NCBI RefSeq assembly: GCF_008805035.1
Contig: NZ_CP038018.1
Location: forward strand, 1,612,001 to 1,676,000
DNA length: 64,000 bases
Direction: 5' to 3'
DNA from: Eikenella exigua
GTDB taxonomy: Bacteria > Pseudomonadota > Gammaproteobacteria > Burkholderiales > Neisseriaceae
In this document: one piece after another, positions 1-7,994 of the stretch
How positions within the stretch are numbered: the first letter of the stretch is position 1
Layout of the letters: each line of letters opens with the position of its first letter
Program-made: the position numbers and the translations under genes
The notes under the pieces: generated by a model
What the model was told of the DNA's origin: nothing
Database searches by the model: none
What the model saw: the letters and a program-made list of their open reading frames with translations, nothing else

Positions 1-29
1 CCCATTTCGACACCCAACCCAATCACACC

Positions 30-824
30 ATGCAACCCTATCTCCACCTCATGCAGCACATCCTCAGCCACGGCACCAACAAATCCGACCGCACCGGCAC
101 CGGTACCCGTTCCATATTCGGCCACCAAATGCGCTTCGACCTCGCCCAAGGCTTTCCCCTGCTCACCACCAAAAAGCTCCACCTGCGCTCCATCATCCAC
201 GAGCTCCTTTGGTTTCTCAAAGGAGACACCAACATCCGCTACCTGAAAGAAAACAACGTCTCCATCTGGGACGAATGGGCCGACGAAAACGGCGACCTCG
301 GCCCCGTATACGGCTACCAATGGCGCTCCTGGCCCGCCCCCGATGGCCGCCACATCGACCAAATCGCCAATGTTGTCGAGCAAATCAAACGCAACCCCGA
401 CAGCCGCCGCCTCATCGTATCCGCCTGGAACCCCGCCCTCGTCGACGAAATGGCGCTGCCCCCCTGCCACACCATGTTCCAATTTTACGTGGCCGAAGGC
501 CGCCTATCCTGTCAGCTCTACCAACGCAGCGCCGACGTCTTCCTCGGCGTACCCTTCAACATCGCCAGCTATTCCCTGCTCACCATGATGATGGCACAAG
601 TGTGCAGACTACAGCCCGGCGAATTCATCCACACCTTCGGCGACGCCCACCTCTACAGCAATCACTTCGAACAAGCCCGCCTCCAGCTCACCCGCGAGCC
701 GCGAGCCCTGCCGCAAATGCAGCTCAACCCCGAAGTGCGAAACCTGTTCGACTTCCGCTTTGAAGACTTCGAGCTGCAAAACTACGACCCGCACCCGCAT
801 ATCAAAGCGCAAGTGGCGGTGTAG
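30..824 (+). CDS. thyA: thymidylate synthase
   Basis: Makes dTMP from dUMP using methylenetetrahydrofolate, in the cytoplasm. At 264 residues it has the same length as E. coli ThyA and is collinear with it. The nucleophilic cysteine lies in a PPCH motif at residue 146, exactly the E. coli position, and the N-terminal SDRTGTGT phosphate-binding loop is present. No clear ribosome-binding site precedes the ATG, but the N-terminus MQPYLHLMQHIL matches the family start. A DUS-pair hairpin follows closely, so the gene probably ends its transcript there. It converges with the homoserine kinase gene. Confidence 0.97.
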   Translation: MQPYLHLMQHILSHGTNKSDRTGTGTRSIFGHQMRFDLAQGFPLLTTKKLHLRSIIHELLWFLKGDTNIRYLKENNVSIWDEWADENGDLGPVYGYQWRSWPAPDGRHIDQIANVVEQIKRNPDSRRLIVSAWNPALVDEMALPPCHTMFQFYVAEGRLSCQLYQRSADVFLGVPFNIASYSLLTMMMAQVCRLQPGEFIHTFGDAHLYSNHFEQARLQLTREPRALPQMQLNPEVRNLFDFRFEDFELQNYDPHPHIKAQVAV

Positions 825-842
825 TATCGGCAGCAATCAAAC

Positions 843-875
843 AAAAGGCTACCTGAAACTTTCAGGTAGCCTTTT
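843..875. terminator. DUS inverted-pair terminator
   Basis: Two DUS copies face each other with a one-base spacer (AAAAGGCTACCTGAAA then its complement), giving a near-perfect hairpin flanked by A and T runs. It sits between the convergent thyA and thrB genes and can act in both directions. Confidence 0.75.
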
Positions 876-896
876 CACATCCCTACTCCAACAGTC

Positions 897-2162
897 CTAT
901 GGCACGCACTCGTCCCACACCGCTTCGCCGTCTTCGCTAAACAAATGCAGTCGCAGGCGGCTGTCGGGCAGGGTTTCGATGCGCAGGCGGCCGCTGCTGC
1001 TGTGGGCTGCTCCGGCGAGGGTGAGGTGTTGGCGGGTGTAGGCGATGCTGCTGCGTTCGGTGTAGCGGCCGAGCAGGAAACCTTTGCGGATGCCGCCGCC
1101 TTGGTATTCCGCCCACGCGGTGTCGCCGTCTTGGTGGAAGTGGCCGCGTTCGGGTATTTCGCCTGCATGGCCTGCTTCGGCGGGTTGGAACACTTTGCCG
1201 CCGAGGTTGAACGGGGCTTGGTCGGTTGCGGCGGGGGCGGGGCTTTGGCGGAAATAGAGCAGCAGGTCGCGGAAAACGTCGGGGTCTTTCACGAAGGTCA
1301 TTTCGCCGCCCTGCGGGAAATGGTAGTCGAGCAGGCGGGACACCCAGAAACGGATACAGCCGGCGCGGTGGGCGATGGGCAAATAGGCCTGTTCGGCAGG
1401 AGTGAGGGGGCGCACGCTTTGATAGCCGCGCATAAAGGCTTGCTGCAACTGCGGGTCGATTCGGTTGTCGGCCAGGCGCGCCCAGTCGTTTACGGCGATG
1501 GCGAGGTCGTACATGAAGCTGCCGTTGCAGGCGTAGTAGAAATCAATGAAGCCGGCTACCTGAATGCCGTCGAGCAACACGTTGTCTTTGAACAAATCAG
1601 CGTGGATGATGCCGTGGGGCAGGTGGCTGTCGGGGTGGGCGGCGAGAAAGGCGATTTCGTCTTGCAGCAGCGCGGCATCTTCACTGCTCAGGCAGGGCAG
1701 CAGGCGGCGGCTTTCGGCTTCCCACCAGGCGGCATGGCGCGGGTTGGGCATGCTTTGGCCGAAGCTCCGCCCGGCGATGTGCATTTTGGCGAGCATAGCA
1801 CCGGTGTGGAAGCATTGGGCAGCTTCGGGCACGGCGGTGTCGCGGCCATTAAGGAAGGTGGCCAAGCAGGCGGGTTTGCCGGCGAGCGTGCTGTCGAAGC
1901 GCCCGTCGCGGCGGGGAATGGGCGCGGGGCAGGCCACGCCGTTGCGGCTGAGGTGCTGGCTGAGATCCATGAAAAAGGGCAGCTCTTCGCGGGTGAGCAC
2001 CTCGAAGATGGTGAGCACATAGCGGCCGCGATCAGTGTCGAGGAAGTAGTTGCTGTTGGTCACGCCTTGGGCAATGCCTTGCAGCGACACGAAGCTCCCT
2101 AAATCGTAGTCTTCTAAAAACTGGCGGATTTCTTGATCGGAAACGCTGGTGTAAACAGACAT
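897..2162 (-). CDS. thrB: homoserine kinase (ThrB type) with extra C-terminal domain
   Basis: Residues 1 to about 305 match the APH-fold homoserine kinase ThrB of Neisseria and Pseudomonas, which phosphorylates homoserine in threonine synthesis. The family start MSVYTSVSDQE, the catalytic IHADLFKDNVLL loop and the IDFYYACNG metal-binding segment are all visible. The reading frame opens further upstream (to 2423), but MSVYTSV is the conserved start. The known enzyme is about 305 residues; this one is 421. After a short Pro/Ala linker, about 105 residues (from FNLGGKVFQP) resemble a small stand-alone family often labelled 'N-acetylglutamate synthase-like', with the pattern HxxGDxxWAEYxGGxIxKG. 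The fusion is seen directly; the role of the tail is unknown. Confidence 0.9.
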   Translation of the reverse strand: MSVYTSVSDQEIRQFLEDYDLGSFVSLQGIAQGVTNSNYFLDTDRGRYVLTIFEVLTREELPFFMDLSQHLSRNGVACPAPIPRRDGRFDSTLAGKPACLATFLNGRDTAVPEAAQCFHTGAMLAKMHIAGRSFGQSMPNPRHAAWWEAESRRLLPCLSSEDAALLQDEIAFLAAHPDSHLPHGIIHADLFKDNVLLDGIQVAGFIDFYYACNGSFMYDLAIAVNDWARLADNRIDPQLQQAFMRGYQSVRPLTPAEQAYLPIAHRAGCIRFWVSRLLDYHFPQGGEMTFVKDPDVFRDLLLYFRQSPAPAATDQAPFNLGGKVFQPAEAGHAGEIPERGHFHQDGDTAWAEYQGGGIRKGFLLGRYTERSSIAYTRQHLTLAGAAHSSSGRLRIETLPDSRLRLHLFSEDGEAVWDECVP

Positions 2163-2421
2163 GGCGGGCATCGCGGCAAAGTGGTTGAGGAATGGGCATT
2201 CTAGCAAATGAAACAGCAGGCAGGCTACCTGAAAGCACAAGCTTCGGCAGCCGGCCAAAACCTTGTGCACTGACAAAAATAATATTGCAATAATTGCCAG
2301 CCGCCAGCCGTAAAACGAGTTAAACCCGGCGCCGCCAAACTGCGCCAGCCGCCCTGCCCGCGCTGCTTTCAGGTAGCTTCTATTTAAGCGACCCAAATTC
2401 AAGCGAAAGTTATAATATAAC

Positions 2422-2435
2422 ATGATTTAAATCAA
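2422..2435. promoter_or_regulatory. FNR/CRP-like palindrome
   Basis: ATGATTTAAATCAA matches the FNR consensus TTGAT-N4-ATCAA at 9 of 10 defined positions. Its centre is about 62-65 bases upstream of the expected adhP start of transcription, a usual place for an activator site. Regulation by oxygen is inference. Confidence 0.4.
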
Positions 2436-2456
2436 TAAGTTATTTGTTAAGAAGTC

Positions 2457-2486
2457 TTGACTGCCAGCTTGGAAAAAGTGCATACT
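2457..2486 (+). promoter_or_regulatory. putative sigma70 promoter of adhP
   Basis: TTGACT (2457-2462) and CATACT (2481-2486) are separated by 18 bases and lie about 50 bases upstream of the adhP start codon. Confidence 0.5.
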
Positions 2487-2536
2487 TCCGATCGAGTAGT
2501 CCCCCTAATCAACTAATCAGAACAAGGATCATAGCC

Positions 2537-3574
2537 ATGAAAATGAAAGCAGCAGTTGTTACCCCCCAATGCGACGGTAACGTAGAAATCGTTGAGCGCG
2601 ACATTCCTGCCGTGGGTGCAGGTGAAGCGCTGGTGGAAGTAGAATACTGCGGCGTGTGCCACACCGACTTACACGTGGCTGCCGGCGACTACGGTAAAAA
2701 ACCCGGCCGTGTGCTCGGCCACGAAGGCATCGGTATCGTGAAACAGGTTGCGCCCGATGTAACCACCCTGAAAGTAGGCGACCGCGTGAGCATTGCCTGG
2801 CTGTTTGCCAGCTGCGGCCACTGCGAATACTGCATCACCGGCCGCGAAACCTTCTGCCGCAGCGTGCTGAACGCCGGCTACACCGCCGACGGCGGCATGG
2901 CCACCCACTGCGTGGTGAAAGCCGATTATGCGGTGAAAGTGCCCGAAGGCCTTGATCCCGCCCAGGCCAGCAGCATCACCTGCGCCGGCGTAACTACCTA
3001 TAAAGCCATCAAAGTGGCCGGCGCTGCGCCCGGTCAGTGGATTGCCATCTACGGCGCCGGCGGCTTGGGCAACCTGGCCGTGCAATACGCCAAGAAAGTA
3101 TTCGGCGCACACGTGATCGCCGTAGACATCAACGACGACAAACTGGCTCTGGCCAAAGAATCCGGCGCTGATTTGATCGTGAACCCGGCCAAACAAGACG
3201 CTGCTAAGTTCATTCAAGAGAAAACCGGCGGCGCACACTCCGCCGTGGTAACCGCCGTGTCCCGCGCTGCATTCAATTCCGCCGTGGATTGCGTGCGCGC
3301 TTGCGGCCGCGTAGTAGCCGTTGGCCTGCCGCCCGAAACCATGGATTTGTCGATTCCGCGCCTGGTGCTGGACGGCATCGAAGTGGTCGGCTCATTGGTG
3401 GGCACACGCAAAGACTTGGAAGAAGCCTTCCAATTCGGCGCCGAAGGTATCGTGGTGCCCGTGGTGCAGCTGCGCCAACTGGACGAAGCCAACACCATTT
3501 TCCAAGAAATGCGCGACGGCAAAATCCAAGGCCGTATGGTTATCGACATGAAAGCTTGCGGTTGCCATCACTAA
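2537..3574 (+). CDS. adhP: zinc-dependent alcohol dehydrogenase, AdhP type
   Basis: Cytoplasmic NAD-dependent medium-chain alcohol dehydrogenase of 345 residues. The catalytic zinc site CGVCHTDLH is near residue 37 with GHEGIGIV following; the structural-zinc lobe CGHCEYC...C is present; and the Rossmann motif GAGGLGNLAVQYAK is near residue 170. The start at 2537 was chosen because an AGGA-type ribosome-binding site lies about 8 bases upstream and MKMKAAVV is the usual N-terminus; the frame stays open 31 codons further up. The gene stands alone with its own promoter and terminator. It probably interconverts ethanol and acetaldehyde, which is inferred from the family. Confidence 0.95.
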   Translation: MKMKAAVVTPQCDGNVEIVERDIPAVGAGEALVEVEYCGVCHTDLHVAAGDYGKKPGRVLGHEGIGIVKQVAPDVTTLKVGDRVSIAWLFASCGHCEYCITGRETFCRSVLNAGYTADGGMATHCVVKADYAVKVPEGLDPAQASSITCAGVTTYKAIKVAGAAPGQWIAIYGAGGLGNLAVQYAKKVFGAHVIAVDINDDKLALAKESGADLIVNPAKQDAAKFIQEKTGGAHSAVVTAVSRAAFNSAVDCVRACGRVVAVGLPPETMDLSIPRLVLDGIEVVGSLVGTRKDLEEAFQFGAEGIVVPVVQLRQLDEANTIFQEMRDGKIQGRMVIDMKACGCHH

Positions 3575-3593
3575 GCCTTAGGCTGTAAACAAA

Positions 3594-3621
3594 CAGGCCG
3601 CTCCCCAAACGGGGCGGCCTG
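3594..3621 (+). terminator. terminator after adhP
   Basis: CAGGCCG(C)TCCCC, an AAAC loop and GGGGCGGCCTG form a GC-rich hairpin with one bulged base 20 bases after the adhP stop. The T-tract that follows is weak. Confidence 0.6.
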
Positions 3622-3699
3622 CTTGCTTTGCGGGAGGCTACCTGAAAATTGAAATCAACGCGTAGGCCATGTGCAGAACACTCCCCCTACCAATGCAAG

Positions 3700-4598
3700 C
3701 TACACTCGCTGCCGCACCAGCCACTTCGGCATCACCACCGAGCCTACCGTGGCCGAAATCACCAGCACCACACCCGCCAGTGACATGGCTGAAATATGCT
3801 CGCCCAAAATTAACACAGCCAGCAGCGTGCCGAAAATCGGCTCCGAGGCCGTCAGCATGCCCGACACGTTCGACGACACACTGGTCATACCCTTGTTCCA
3901 ACAAGTGTACGACAACCAGCTGCAACACACTCCCAAATACAGCAGGCCCAACGTGCCCGGCAAATTCCAGCCAATGTGCAAATCATCTGCGAGCAGCAGG
4001 CTCACCGGCAAACACAACAAAGGCGCCACCCCCATCGATAGCGACGTAAACGCCGGCGCACCAATGGCCGCAATCATTTTCTGCGTCGGGCGCAACGTGG
4101 CACAAAACACTACCCCGCCGCCCAACACCATCAAGCAACCAAGCAAACTGATGTCGCCGCCCTCGCCGCCGCCCGCAATCAAAAGCGCCACGCCGATAAA
4201 GGCCAGCAACCCGCACAACCAGTGATACCACTCGGCACGGTCGTGAAAAAAAAATGGCCGATAAACACCGTTAACAGCGGTTCCAGCCCCGCAATGGTGG
4301 ACGTGCTCGCCGCTGAAGTGAACTTTAGCCCCCAAAACTGCAAAGCCAGCACCACCACATAATTTAAAAACGACAACCACAACAGCCCTGGCCAATAGCG
4401 CCGTTCAATAGTCCGCCAATAGCGCAGGCAAGGCGGCAACACCAGCAAAGCCGCAATCGCCAGCCGGAACAGCAGCATCATCAGCGGATCCATCATCGTG
4501 TAGGAATATTTGGCCGCAATAAAAGCACTGCTCCATAAAAGCAGCGCAATAACTTGTAAAACACAACTCCTCCTCAAGCATGCCATGCCGAAAATCAT
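3700..4598 (-). pseudogene. EamA/DMT-family transporter, frameshifted in a 9-base homopolymer
   Basis: Two overlapping frames together make one drug/metabolite transporter of about 299 residues, the usual EamA length with ten membrane helices. The N-terminal part (LLLWSSAFIAAKYSYTMMDP) runs from 4598 to about 4246. The C-terminal part (HDRAEWYHWLCGLLAFIGVA onward) continues in another frame to 3700. The switch is exactly at a run of nine A (4246-4254; T on the coding strand). Ten or seven T would restore one frame. This can be a disabled gene, a phase-variable gene in the off state, or a sequencing error in the homopolymer. The substrate is unknown. Confidence 0.85.
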
Positions 4599-4647
4599 TG
4601 TTCAATCAGTTTACTACACCAGTATTCCTGTCTACAAGGATAGAAAA

Positions 4648-4709
4648 AGGCTACCTGAAAACAGCAACGCGGTATGTTCACTGCGTAGCAGCCCACGTTT
4701 TCAGGTAGC
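4648..4709. terminator. DUS inverted pair after pmbA
   Basis: AGGCTACCTGAAAAC and GTTTTCAGGTAGC face each other across a 35-base loop, just beyond the pmbA stop on the minus strand. The last base of the second copy differs from the DUS consensus. Confidence 0.5.
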
Positions 4710-4734
4710 ATCGCCGCCTCCGACACCTGCCCGC

Positions 4735-6063
4735 TCAATGCCCGGCCACGATCATCTGTTCGAGCAGCAGGGAGCCGGTTTTGTGGGCGCTGCGTTTGAG
4801 GGCGTCGTTGGCGGCACCGGCGATATTGGGCAGCATGTCTTGCAGGCGGCTGGCGATGGTGATTTCCTGCACGGGGTAGGCGATTTGGCCGTTTTCCACC
4901 CAAAAGCCGGCGGCGCCGCGCGAGTAGTCGCCGGTGAGGGTGTTGACGCCTTGGCCCATGAGTTCGGTAACGAGCAGGCCGCTGCCCATTTCGCGCAGGA
5001 GCTCGGCCTGGCTTTGGTGGGTGTGGCTGAGGATGAGGTTGTGGGCGCCGCCGGCGTTGGCGGTGGTGGGCAGGCCGAGTTTGCGGGCGCTGTAGCTGCT
5101 GAGGAAGTAGCCTTGGATAATGCCGTTTTCAATCACAAAGCGGGGGCGGGTGGCGACGCCTTCGGCATCGAAGGCGGTGCTGGCCAGCGCTTTGGGCAGG
5201 TGCGGCTCTTCGCGCAGGCTGAGTGCGGCGGGGAGGATTTGGCGGCCGATGCTGTCTTGCAAGAAGCTGGTTTGGCGGTAGAGTGCGCCGCCGCTGAGTG
5301 CGCCGGCGAGGTGACCGATGAGGCTACCTGAAACGGTGGCATCGAATAGCACAGGGTAGCTGCCGGTAGACAGGCTTTTGGCACCGAGGCGCTGCACGGC
5401 TCGGCGGGCGGCGGTTTGGCCGATGTGTTCGGGCGTGTCCAAATCGGCGCTGCTGCGGGCGAGGTCGTACCAATAATCGCGCTGCATGCCGCTGCCGCTG
5501 CCGGCTACCACGCTGCAAGACAGGCTGTGGCGGCTGCTGCGCTGGTGTTGCATAAAGCCGTGGCTGTTGCCGTACACATATTGATAATGGCCGGTTTGGA
5601 TGTGGGCGCCTTCGGAATTAGTGATGCGGGAATCGGCGGCGCGGGCGGCGGCTTCGCTGCGGCGGGCGAGCTCGGCGGCTTCGGCGGTGCTCAGCGGCCA
5701 TTCGTGGTAGCTTTGCAAATCGGGAAATTCGGTAGCCATCAGGGCGGCTTCGGCCAGACCAGCGCAGGGGTCTTCGGCGGTGTAGCGGGCAATATCGAGC
5801 GCGGCGCGCACGGTATCGGCGATGGCGGCGGGGGAGAAATCGGCGGTGCTGGCGCGGCCTTTGCGCCGACCTACATACACGGTGAGGTCGAGCGATTTGT
5901 CTTGTTGGTATTCGATGTGCTCGATTTCCTGCAGCCGCACCTGCACGGATTGGCCGATGGATTCGCTCACGTCGGCTTCGGCCGCGGTGGCGCCGCCGGC
6001 TTTGGCCAGCTCGAGGGCTTGGGCGCAAACATCGCGCAGGGTTTGCTCGCTGTGATTGAACAT
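4735..6063 (-). CDS. pmbA: metallopeptidase-family protein PmbA/TldE
   Basis: 442 residues, full length for PmbA (TldE), the non-catalytic partner of TldD. In E. coli the TldD/TldE pair matures microcin B17 and degrades unstructured peptides such as CcdA antitoxin. The middle region with GMQRDYWYD and the C-terminal block TGDYSRGAAGFWVENGQIAYPVQEITIA are typical. No HExxxH motif is seen, as expected for PmbA as opposed to TldD. tldD is not in this window. An internal DUS lies near 5321. Confidence 0.93.
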   Translation of the reverse strand: MFNHSEQTLRDVCAQALELAKAGGATAAEADVSESIGQSVQVRLQEIEHIEYQQDKSLDLTVYVGRRKGRASTADFSPAAIADTVRAALDIARYTAEDPCAGLAEAALMATEFPDLQSYHEWPLSTAEAAELARRSEAAARAADSRITNSEGAHIQTGHYQYVYGNSHGFMQHQRSSRHSLSCSVVAGSGSGMQRDYWYDLARSSADLDTPEHIGQTAARRAVQRLGAKSLSTGSYPVLFDATVSGSLIGHLAGALSGGALYRQTSFLQDSIGRQILPAALSLREEPHLPKALASTAFDAEGVATRPRFVIENGIIQGYFLSSYSARKLGLPTTANAGGAHNLILSHTHQSQAELLREMGSGLLVTELMGQGVNTLTGDYSRGAAGFWVENGQIAYPVQEITIASRLQDMLPNIAGAANDALKRSAHKTGSLLLEQMIVAGH

Positions 6064-6120
6064 GGTGGTGTGCCCGTATCAAATGAAAACGCCGTATTGT
6101 ACCTGAGCCGATGCTAAATT

Positions 6121-6149
6121 TTCAGGTAGCCTGACGGCGGGGCTATAAT
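6121..6149 (+). promoter_or_regulatory. putative zwf promoter
   Basis: A consensus TATAAT (6144-6149) lies 32 bases upstream of zwf. The -35 position (6121-6126, TTCAGG) falls inside a DUS and matches poorly. Confidence 0.4.
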
Positions 6150-6181
6150 GCGCCTGTTTTTTCTTAACGGCCTATCCAACC

Positions 6182-7630
6182 ATGCCTACCCCTTTCGATA
6201 TAGTCTTCTTCGGCGGCACCGGCGACCTCGTGATGCGCAAGCTGCTGCCAGCCCTCTATCAAGCCCACGCCGCCGGCACGCTTCACCCGGGCGGCCGCAT
6301 CATCGGCCTCGGCCGCCGCGATTTAGGGCGCGAAGGCTACCTGAAAAAAGTAGAGGAATCTGCCCGGCCGCATATTCCCAACCTTGAAGCCGAAACGTGG
6401 CATACCTTCTGCCAACGCATCAACTACCTGCCCGTAGACGCCGAAAACGCCGAACAATTCCACCACCTCGCCGCGCTGCTCGGCGCCGAAGCCGGGCAAA
6501 ACAGCCGCGCCCTGGTGGTTTACCTTTCTACCGCGCCGCACTATTTCATGCCCATCTGCCGACATCTGGCCGCCGCCGGGCTGAACCGCCCCGCAACCCG
6601 CATCGTGCTGGAAAAACCGCTCGGCCACGACCTTGCCTCCGCGCAAAGCATCAACACCGCCGTGGCCGCCTTCTTCCGCGAAGAGCAGATCTACCGTATC
6701 GACCATTATCTAGGCAAAGAGCCCGTGCAAAACCTGCTCGCCCTGCGCTTTGCCAACCGCCTGTTCGAGCCCCTGTGGTGTGCCGCCCAAATCCGCGCCG
6801 TGGAAATCACCATTGCCGAAGAGCTCGGCGTGGAAAAACGCGGCGAGTTCTACGACCAAACCGGCGCCCTACGAGATATGCTGCAAAACCACCTGTTGCA
6901 GCTTTTGTGTTTCACCGCCATGGAGCCGCCACTTTCCCTCGGCGATAGCGATGTGCGCAACGCCAAGCTCAACGTTTTGCGCGCACTCAAGCCCTTCAAC
7001 GCCTACAGCGTGCGCGCCGACGTGGTGCGCGGCCAATACACCGCCGGCCAAATCCGGGGCGAAAACGTGTGCGGCTACCGCGAAGAAGCCAACGTAGCCC
7101 CGCAAAGCCGTACCGAAACCTTCATCGCCCTGCGCGCCGAAATCGACAACCCGCGCTGGCGCGGCGTGCCCTTCCTGTTACGCAGCGGCAAGCGCATGGC
7201 CGGGCGGCTGGCTGAAATCGTGCTCCACTTCTGGCCAGAAGCCCACCCCGTATTCGGCTGCGGCGGCTCACCCAACCGCATCAGCGTGCGCCTGCAGCCG
7301 CAGGAATCCGTGAAGCTGTTTCTGCAAATGAAAGCCCCCGGCACCAGCCTGTGCGTGCACGAAGCCGCACTGGATTTGGACTTGCTCAAAATCTTCCCCG
7401 AACGCCGTGCCGACGCTTATGAGCGCCTGCTGCTCGACGCAATAGACGGCAAACTCGCCCTCTTTATGCGCAGCGACGAACTCGAAGCCGCCTGGCACTG
7501 GCTCCAGCCCGTGCTCGACGACTGGGCGGCACGCCAACCCGAACCCCAGCCCTACCCTGCCGGCAGCCACGCTCCCGAAGCCGCCATCGAAATGGCCGCC
7601 GCTTGCGGAGTGGATTGGCGCAATCGCTAG
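6182..7630 (+). CDS. zwf: glucose-6-phosphate 1-dehydrogenase
   Basis: Oxidises glucose-6-phosphate to 6-phosphogluconolactone and makes NADPH, the entry step of the oxidative pentose phosphate and Entner-Doudoroff routes. 482 residues. The NADP-binding start FFGGTGDLVMRKLLPALY and the substrate/catalytic motif RIDHYLGKE are both present. The C-terminal domain is complete (IFPERRADAYERLLLDAIDG). A DUS is read in frame as GYLK near residue 54. There is no clear ribosome-binding site, but the start is fixed by the conserved N-terminus. No pgl or edd gene is adjacent, unlike in many proteobacteria. Confidence 0.96.
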   Translation: MPTPFDIVFFGGTGDLVMRKLLPALYQAHAAGTLHPGGRIIGLGRRDLGREGYLKKVEESARPHIPNLEAETWHTFCQRINYLPVDAENAEQFHHLAALLGAEAGQNSRALVVYLSTAPHYFMPICRHLAAAGLNRPATRIVLEKPLGHDLASAQSINTAVAAFFREEQIYRIDHYLGKEPVQNLLALRFANRLFEPLWCAAQIRAVEITIAEELGVEKRGEFYDQTGALRDMLQNHLLQLLCFTAMEPPLSLGDSDVRNAKLNVLRALKPFNAYSVRADVVRGQYTAGQIRGENVCGYREEANVAPQSRTETFIALRAEIDNPRWRGVPFLLRSGKRMAGRLAEIVLHFWPEAHPVFGCGGSPNRISVRLQPQESVKLFLQMKAPGTSLCVHEAALDLDLLKIFPERRADAYERLLLDAIDGKLALFMRSDELEAAWHWLQPVLDDWAARQPEPQPYPAGSHAPEAAIEMAAACGVDWRNR

Positions 7631-7636
7631 ATCAAA

Positions 7637-7685
7637 AGGCTACCTGAAAACGAGATATCAAAAATAGACAGTTTTCAGGTAGCCT
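7637..7685 (+). terminator. DUS-pair terminator after zwf
   Basis: AGGCTACCTGAAAAC (7637-7651) and its complement (7671-7685) form a 15-bp stem right after zwf, with a 19-base loop. Confidence 0.65.
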
Positions 7686-7865
7686 CAAGTTTGCGGATGT
7701 GGTGTTTATGACACGTTGTGAAACGGGGTTCAGCAGGTAAAAAATTCACGCAAAGCTAGATATCAAGCTACTCTCGGGCAAATCAAAAGTCTTTGTTTCG
7801 AGTAATGTTTCTATTAAAAATAGCAGTATATGCCGTTTATTTGATTTAACTGCAGGTTTAAGCGG

Positions 7866-7894
7866 TTTTACCAAGTAGTGATTGCTCCTATAAT
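7866..7894 (+). promoter_or_regulatory. putative lysP promoter in a 309-base intergenic region
   Basis: TATAAT (7889-7894) lies 17 bases after a weak -35 TTTTAC (7866-7871), leaving a leader of about 95 bases before lysP. The rest of 7686-7994 is AT-rich and holds no convincing gene. I did not see the conserved core of a lysine riboswitch. Confidence 0.4.
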
Positions 7895-7994
7895 GCCCCA
7901 AAGTTAAGGTGGGAATCTTTGCCAATTTGCAGTTTTGCAAGGTTTCCGTTTCGGTTTAGTTGCTGCCAGGCAGCCTCGTCGGGAGAAATAGAGC

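Noticed and set aside
945..2102. Long plus-strand open frame opposite thrB
   Set aside because: Low-complexity Gly/Ala/Val-rich translation that mirrors the high-GC codons of thrB; no domain and wholly antisense.
7746..7940. Possible small gene or lysine riboswitch upstream of lysP
   Set aside because: The small frame lacks protein-like features, and the conserved L-box core elements could not be found by eye.
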